Source of the DNA: an uncultured Caryophanales bacterium
GTDB lineage: Bacteria > Bacillota_I > Bacilli_A > RFN20 > CAG-288
Assembly: GCA_937896065.1 (NCBI GenBank)
Contig: CALBLI010000059.1
Coordinates: 1 to 33,029, forward strand
Reading direction: 5' to 3'
Length of the DNA: 33,029 bases
Shown: piece after piece, positions 31,201-33,029 of the stretch
How the letters are laid out: every line of letters begins with the position of its first letter
Numbering within the stretch: the stretch's first letter is position 1
Notes under the pieces: model-generated
Seen by the model: the letters and a program-made list of their open reading frames with translations, nothing else
Told to the model about the DNA's origin: nothing
Database searches by the model: none
Translations under genes and position numbers: made by a program

Positions 31201-32709
31201 AAACTCGATGAAAGTAGCAGCAAAAATTCAAGAACTGATAGCTTAGATATTAATGTAGGTCAAACCAGTGTTAACAACACAATTGATCGTATTTTACCTA
31301 AAATATTTAATTTACCTGATAATTGGGTAAATAGTTCTAATCAAGCAAGTAGACCTAAAGATGATAGGTCAACTATTGCTACTTATGCTTTTAAAGATAC
31401 TGATGCATATGCTGGCGGAATGCAGGTTATGTTTGATGGTAATTCTGCTGGCAACTATTGTTACGCACTATGTTTTTATACATCAGATATTGAACCTTAT
31501 GGTTTAGCCGGTATAAGATTGTTGCAAAAATATACTATATTTGATCCTATTGCTAACTCATACAGTATACTACGTGAAAATGGTGGTGACTGGAACAAAG
31601 GAAGACATTATGTAACAACTAATGAATTCACTGGTGAAACAGGTGGTGGAAAGAAGACAAATAGAGGTGGTGCTGATTTAGTATCTATGGATGCTACAAA
31701 TCCAAATAGTTCAGTATTATTAACATCTCTTACTGGTGTTGCAACTAATCAGTATGAATGGTCACTTTCTTATAAAGATGTAAGAGATATAAATAATAGC
31801 GAGTCATTCACAAATTATGTTAATAGTGCTGAAGACAAACCAATTAAAGGTAGCTACAAAAATGGTGTTGGTTACATATGTAATGGTACAGGTTCAGCTG
31901 AACCATTTGCAATGTCTGGTATTAGAACAGGTTATGCATATATGCCACCTAATAAAAGAGTAACTTTGGATTCAAATTGTCGTATTAAAAAATTCAAATC
32001 TTTCTCTTTCTATGATACACCATCTTTGCTTATTTCGTCAGGATCAGCTAGAGATAGAAGAAATACCGAGTGGAATGGATACACAGGTACTGTACTTGAT
32101 TATGATGAATATGTATATAGTGGTGCTTTCTACAACAATAGAAATATCCTTCGTCTTGTATTAAGTATGGATGTACAGATGTATGATTTTGCCATCTGGG
32201 GGACAAGAATTGAAACTAGAAATGGACGAAAATTCCAGAGTTTAACAACTGAGAAGCAAAATAGAGACAATACTGCACTTGATAGAAAAGCACTTGGTTT
32301 AATGACTTATGAACCATATCATGATCAAGTTGCTGGTATGATAAGAATATTCGCTCTATTTTCAGGAAGATCGTGTTATTATACGGGTTCTACTAGTGAA
32401 GATTCTCTTAAGAAAATTATGAATCAACCAGATGTTTCTGGTAATAAAACTTATGCACCTTACCTATTTCAAAAAGGTGGTGATAATAAAGGTGCAACTC
32501 AAATTTTTATGCCATATGGTACTTATGAATATACAGAGGGTTGGGAGTGTGATGCTTATGACTTCAGTAGATATCAGAACAGATGGGGATACACTACATG
32601 TAGTAAATTTTCAACTATAAGAACATTTGTAAGTTCCGATGACGAAATTTATGATATGAAAGAAAATCAAAAAGCACGCAATGGTGCGAATGGAAAAAGT
32701 AGTGCATAG
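22267..32709 (+). CDS. Giant modular surface lipoprotein (MBG-like, InlB B-repeats, BspA-type LRR array)
   Basis: A 3480-residue secreted lipoprotein. The signal peptide ends in lipobox LASC with lipidated C23. MBG/Ig-like modules fill residues ~48-680 (YDGMSHTLEATNIPDG, then VSYTGNN; YTGEEITADVLAP). InlB B-repeat modules cover roughly 980-1900, with cores near 1048 (FKGWYV), 1228, 1313 (FQDWYI), 1492 (FKSWNI) and 1845 (FAGWYL). BspA-type leucine-rich repeats (LxxIGxxAFxxxxxLxxVxLP) run from ~2185 to ~2780. The last ~700 residues keep scattered LRR-like pieces (VGAFMST, YAFKDTDAY, SGAFYNNRNILRLVL) and end without an LPXTG motif or membrane segment. GGAGG (22254-22258) is eight bases before the ATG. 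It shares N-terminal design with the giant protein at 337-10380 but ends in LRRs rather than the aromatic-x-G-T repeat. Adhesion or binding of host or matrix material is inferred from module types. Confidence 0.9.
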   Translation: MPKHKKIMSIISLLSIALPLASCDKPNTDKVVIDDSTVSEDESVLNSIVFNSKTFTYDGMSHTLEATNIPDGILVSYTGNNKTEPGEWNVTATFINQKTGYEYKTVKTAVMNIIDSGASDSGLATSDPKLSKVVFSDRNIEYTGKAPKVSVDNLPTGYSVNYTAVKITTDSEFDKGQVSLDEIKDVGNYIVYARISSPSGNVFNKSSILRITARKLTISNVYLRNASYPYNGSIRSLKLTDYNGNAALETDGTLKRSVSVSGQQLQTISGAYDSDLQAGKVNVVGTYSNNGKVEAGQYVVTVSFTVYEDANHNVVNKNYEITSPISGTLTIIDAMSHTVTFVNAKGRVLKTVENVMDGSSIDDSVVPEYIPSNPTAYKKIYNTASLTNIREDKMITVTYEPTIFSIKYIIPRGLNSSSNPSSYTYEDEDITLEMPNMDKGYAFKYFYYLDELNNEVIVEKINKNSVGNYILFAKVEALNGEDSTVTLRDKFTEYTGEEITADVLAPEEADYTVYYTGSDGKETTKAPTAVGSYSVRVEVRGVDSATSYPIQYKDLLGLLVIYKQQIVIDSSDIKAFSDRGREEIFKDSNNVFSLIKEGMLTKSREYEENKPVYISLNNVPDYLEYTVTYTDYEGFTYTDGVTNAGTYIARISFKTRDSNYDVPADIYEQIIIAKKKVTLSEDVLKDTLFPDVTETYIEGNTYTKEANGVDNNGYFKDYPEFRVLKYENNSVVGTTGENNYASIYIGASNSNYEVALASGTNRYTLVTDYSTGLPCLKYDALFRVVTPTNVRKVTYIYQDTSNNYQIEANNISASVDNRAPSIEVTEDLYKKTSIYNANTLVPFIWYDFDWILATKTGNTYKAVSPEVSVKDYIVQNSDGELYFILKATLLTATIKWVDETGLVDQTTLNYLNNTHGKLSHDQVTMNIGQWVGYNDPTISQFNNVENEFLYYYTDRNNPAGSKLANQLDKTVIKEPRVDTTIYLYARKRDYTGGYKVNYKVITGDQIQYVGGQIANLDTSFSGYDTIYVGKDTNFKVYSDPSKDGKRFKGWYVLDANGKLSVLVNSNLVLKDEIVKNNVNKNGSGENTINVYGVFEDEEYNLTLDFLNGNTLSLTAKYDQGFVDAVNARNQIATYVKNNCPTGYKADISTVSFLDSTGAKINIMDIAFRYRYIKDVILTVKYQPRTMDFDFILPATDRNGEAEKKVQTITQKHGDHFLLPTNVYREGYTVEKWQMNVNGNLVDVVSNSIVDLSLFGESVTKVEIRAVFKLNTYKISVVTSGDEPVSTSTISYGDNFNVDTYFTAPVKAGYVFQDWYIGNTRLKDLVRNYKFTFTSDIVVYAHYRAKKYNLKFYNGNSELTSLTNYFAQYGKTFDLPEDNGMVVGKTLEGYYLDRDFKYRITSSVLCADNIDADFLPSNYADQATIYLYAKFTPKKYNMTLVMENYTDPITLKEFKTETVQIEYGVSGNLYKYLMDNYAELNKYSGPYTAGKVFKSWNIGNQILDMSDTNLTYNYSYDVVITCQYTGKSLGTADYYWLSQNASKGQVYSGRYDPKTISGKEAFYGASIKTVTLTDTDAKNKMLDALKVKSSTASYSDSYISAWYYLKEGQIVDPNAPIDLTQWVLTDSDTAITNSTSLTLLCVFTRPSYPITIFDKEQNQQISYTTSDLTSASSFAIHNSTPYNIEMEQVTGNDGLITYKYKFYEMLFDESGNRLPNQTYITFEIKENKDYNFDGRTFQVTSSENGNPIKWSLRKIENTNNRYQLTGDYQTISELLNANLSYTNGFSDASNIIISPVVTKKNSVSVKFFALDKAGNSEIYSHSSIIKGNSYTLPNDIPESYDGRVFAGWYLWTKDSDPTAADFILTDKDNVFKPGGQFNTYDTSDTITYIAKYEYSSVYISYKINNNAIMDFTVDGQKDLIIDKFADTTTTLTLRTQKLDHYKYYYYNIVDANGNILIANILAGDSNKTAIAGEKTSLTYGEILKLNQSRLYIVPAESSNPDRQPEYTGMIIRYKIHYYDTGFGVNSSYDVDNGNVVLYGPFLVDKEDGLSKATDANGNEYEYLPLYNPYKNSTFDGLDSYGYVIAYKLADNNYLTDYQLKKADLETLGDDVLLEGYHVYQEKAEKSTLKNDPGFQFEYNDNWDWYSREETKSETIGGWGVRYNDNISKQVDNLLIPSYFVKKDNASIEKVTVIGRCSKFTPTSIKMGNTITLIAIAAFNIANSNLKTVVFSQNLTIIGENAFHSQKNIISLSFPASLKTIESGAFVDAIGLESVTFNKNLETIGTSAFEITDEKTTTKLKTLKFGKNLKKIGDYAFLNRKDLEKVYWDELDNVDYLDFNKYDASSDITITNSDMKYIDGAQVTIGNYAFRLKTDGGNLRGINTRIILPRNLKSIGDFCFADRWLTDVVFTDPYNTAYEKDDRNWPELTIGNNAFNSYCSGGTVLTSTDYQSETFKAFNKTIHIPVNTTSIGEQAFANTLLYHKGISFYNVDIDVKNKYSLTIGKQAFAMLLTKGDGSMLTENLEKVRDEKFWQLVLPARTTTIGVKAFYNVLDIGSNNQKKSGIILSYDIYNSRLKTIGDQAFAINVDTGETATYRNPDIENTTTVATAMNYNNITIPVSLETIGKAAFVNRGSIKEITIFGGYNDGNISLLKTIGSFAFSYCVNLSKINNGFSDSLTDLGEYAFTHCESLTGNYKDKTAIYFGKGLTEIERGVFTYTGVKAKSSDKLDIVFASYCLKRIDSYAFYKSNVTNIYVNNIKGYLGTTYQIGDFAFAYTSKLQNVVTDTDFCRNGYYRTDRQNKGNYSSTDTSASARTIVDDMSIYGYIGNEDVSVNVPESTKLEKYTFTDNAAGIDLTGFFVDDNDIYDKNVRTRGTIFNSGAEIGNKIMPTSGNVEIDKMELWGGDGNTNNVGDLGDASSSTYDIKCNYKIYKRGSQIGVGAFMSTNANFSYNYSNHGATKLYCVNPYTFANAQNAFVAVKLDESSSKNSRTDSLDINVGQTSVNNTIDRILPKIFNLPDNWVNSSNQASRPKDDRSTIATYAFKDTDAYAGGMQVMFDGNSAGNYCYALCFYTSDIEPYGLAGIRLLQKYTIFDPIANSYSILRENGGDWNKGRHYVTTNEFTGETGGGKKTNRGGADLVSMDATNPNSSVLLTSLTGVATNQYEWSLSYKDVRDINNSESFTNYVNSAEDKPIKGSYKNGVGYICNGTGSAEPFAMSGIRTGYAYMPPNKRVTLDSNCRIKKFKSFSFYDTPSLLISSGSARDRRNTEWNGYTGTVLDYDEYVYSGAFYNNRNILRLVLSMDVQMYDFAIWGTRIETRNGRKFQSLTTEKQNRDNTALDRKALGLMTYEPYHDQVAGMIRIFALFSGRSCYYTGSTSEDSLKKIMNQPDVSGNKTYAPYLFQKGGDNKGATQIFMPYGTYEYTEGWECDAYDFSRYQNRWGYTTCSKFSTIRTFVSSDDEIYDMKENQKARNGANGKSSA
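22400..24290 (+). repeat. MBG/Ig-like module array in the second lipoprotein
   Basis: Successive modules of ~75-120 residues share the pattern F/V-T-Y-D/T-G ... N-x-P-x-G ... V-x-Y-T ... V/A-G-x-Y/W ... hydrophobic strand ... h-T-I. The same pattern opens the other giant lipoprotein, so the two N-terminal stalks look homologous. Confidence 0.65.
28820..30625 (+). repeat. BspA-type leucine-rich repeat array in the second lipoprotein
   Basis: At least a dozen LRR_5/BspA units are visible: TIIGENAFH, TIESGAFVDA, TIGTSAFEI, KIGDYAFLN, TIGNYAF, SIGDFCFA, TIGNNAFN, SIGEQAFAN, TIGKQAFAM, TIGVKAFYN, TIGDQAFAI, TIGKAAFVN, TIGSFAFSY and QIGDFAFAY. Several are also close at DNA level: AGCAAGCTTTTGC recurs at 29678-29690 and 29774-29786. 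BspA-type LRRs are known from bacterial and protist surface proteins. Confidence 0.85.
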
Positions 32710-32774
32710 TAATTTTGATTTATACTATTAAATAAATTCAAATGTTATTAAAAAATTATCTAACTAGATAAATT

Positions 32775-32817
32775 AAACCTCTTAGTTTATGATTACATCA
32801 TAAATTAGGAGGTTTTT
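32775..32817 (+). terminator. Strong hairpin/terminator after the second giant lipoprotein gene (copy 1)
   Basis: A 19-bp arm (32775-32793) pairs fully, allowing G-U, with 32797-32815 around a three-base loop and ends in five Ts. The 3' arm contains AGGAGG (32807-32812) ten bases before an ATG. Confidence 0.85.
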
Positions 32818-32822
32818 AATTT

Positions 32823-32876
32823 ATGTATTCTAAGTTGACTTTATATGAATGGTATCCCACAAAGATTTCCATCTAG
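32823..32876 (+). other. Micro-ORF 1 (17 codons) behind the first hairpin
   Basis: ATG at 32823 opens a 17-residue frame, MYSKLTLYEWYPTKISI, closed by TAG. AGGAGG lies ten bases upstream but inside the hairpin's 3' arm. Whether it is translated is unknown; it may be the remnant of a deleted gene start or chance. Confidence 0.15.
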
Positions 32877-32883
32877 ATAAATA

Positions 32884-32926
32884 AAATCTCTTAGTTTATG
32901 ATTTTTCATATATTAGGAGGTTTTTT
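32884..32926 (+). terminator. Second, near-identical hairpin/terminator (copy 2)
   Basis: Arm 32884-32901 pairs with 32906-32923 with one mismatch around a four-base T loop, followed by a T run. It shares CTCTTAGTTTATGATT and ATTAGGAGGTTTTT with copy 1, and both copies are preceded by CTAGATAAA (32764 and 32873), 109 bases apart. Confidence 0.75.
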
Positions 32927-32931
32927 ATTAT

Positions 32932-32979
32932 ATGAACTATAGTGATTTTGAAAAGCAAAGTTTAGTTGATGAATTGTAA
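32932..32979 (+). other. Micro-ORF 2 (15 codons) behind the second hairpin
   Basis: ATG at 32932 opens the 15-residue frame MNYSDFEKQSLVDEL, closed by TAA. AGGAGG (32915-32920) is 11 bases upstream, again within the hairpin arm. The composition looks like the start of an ordinary protein, so a truncated gene is possible. The remaining 50 bases of the window show a short GTCAA/TTGAC inverted repeat and no gene. Confidence 0.2.
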
Positions 32980-33029
32980 GCGTCAATAACTTTGACGTCC
33001 TATAAATTTATCTCCTTATATGTCATACT

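Noticed and set aside
337..32709. Reassigned code with TGA read as tryptophan
   Set aside because: All tryptophans examined, including conserved ones in MetRS and FGGY, are TGG, and no gene needs TGA read-through to reach its expected length.
32764..32930. CRISPR array or tRNA pair at the right end
   Set aside because: There are only two repeat copies, each a long self-complementary hairpin with a T run; no cloverleaf and no regular spacers.
1..33029. Insertion sequence, prophage or integrative element
   Set aside because: No transposase, integrase, terminal inverted repeats or phage-like genes were found; the duplicated hairpins at the right end lack any associated recombinase in the window.

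Overview
The window is very AT-rich and uses consensus-like sigma-A promoters, AGGAGG-type ribosome binding sites, Rho-independent terminators and lipobox signal peptides. Together these point to a low-GC Firmicute or Mollicute-like relative, for example an uncultured gut member of Bacilli such as RF39, Acholeplasma-like or Erysipelotrichales lineages. That placement is an inference, since there is no rRNA here. All tryptophans in the long reading frames are TGG and no frame is broken by TGA, so the standard code fits.

Layout. (1) 337-10380, minus strand: a giant lipoprotein of 3347 residues with Ig/MBG-like modules, InlB B-repeats and a C-terminal region built on an uncharacterised aromatic-x-G-T repeat. 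(2) 10667-15869, minus strand: metG, an OmpR-type response regulator, its histidine kinase and an FGGY sugar kinase, closely packed and probably co-transcribed. (3) 15988-19627, minus strand: a three-gene operon of a TPR-like protein with an apparently leaderless start, a two-TM protein of unknown function and a LemA-family protein. (4) 19763-20416, minus strand: a GntR-RCK_C regulator with the architecture of the c-di-AMP-responsive repressor BusR. (5) 20696-21931, plus strand: a divergently transcribed four-TM membrane protein with a large outside domain. (6) 22267-32709, plus strand: a second giant lipoprotein of 3480 residues, with MBG-like and InlB modules followed by a BspA-type leucine-rich repeat array. 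(7) 32710-33029: two near-identical hairpins in tandem, each carrying a Shine-Dalgarno sequence in its 3' arm and followed by a micro-ORF.

How it may work together. The two giant lipoproteins point outward from a 12-kb core and are probably exposed at the surface as long, modular adhesin or binding stalks. The core holds a translation enzyme, a two-component system next to a sugar kinase, and three genes that look envelope-related (LemA operon, four-TM protein, potential c-di-AMP/osmotic regulator). No mobile element, tRNA, rRNA or CRISPR array was seen. The most novel material is the ~42-residue repeat in the first giant protein, the leaderless TPR/two-TM/LemA operon, and the duplicated SD-containing hairpins at the right end.
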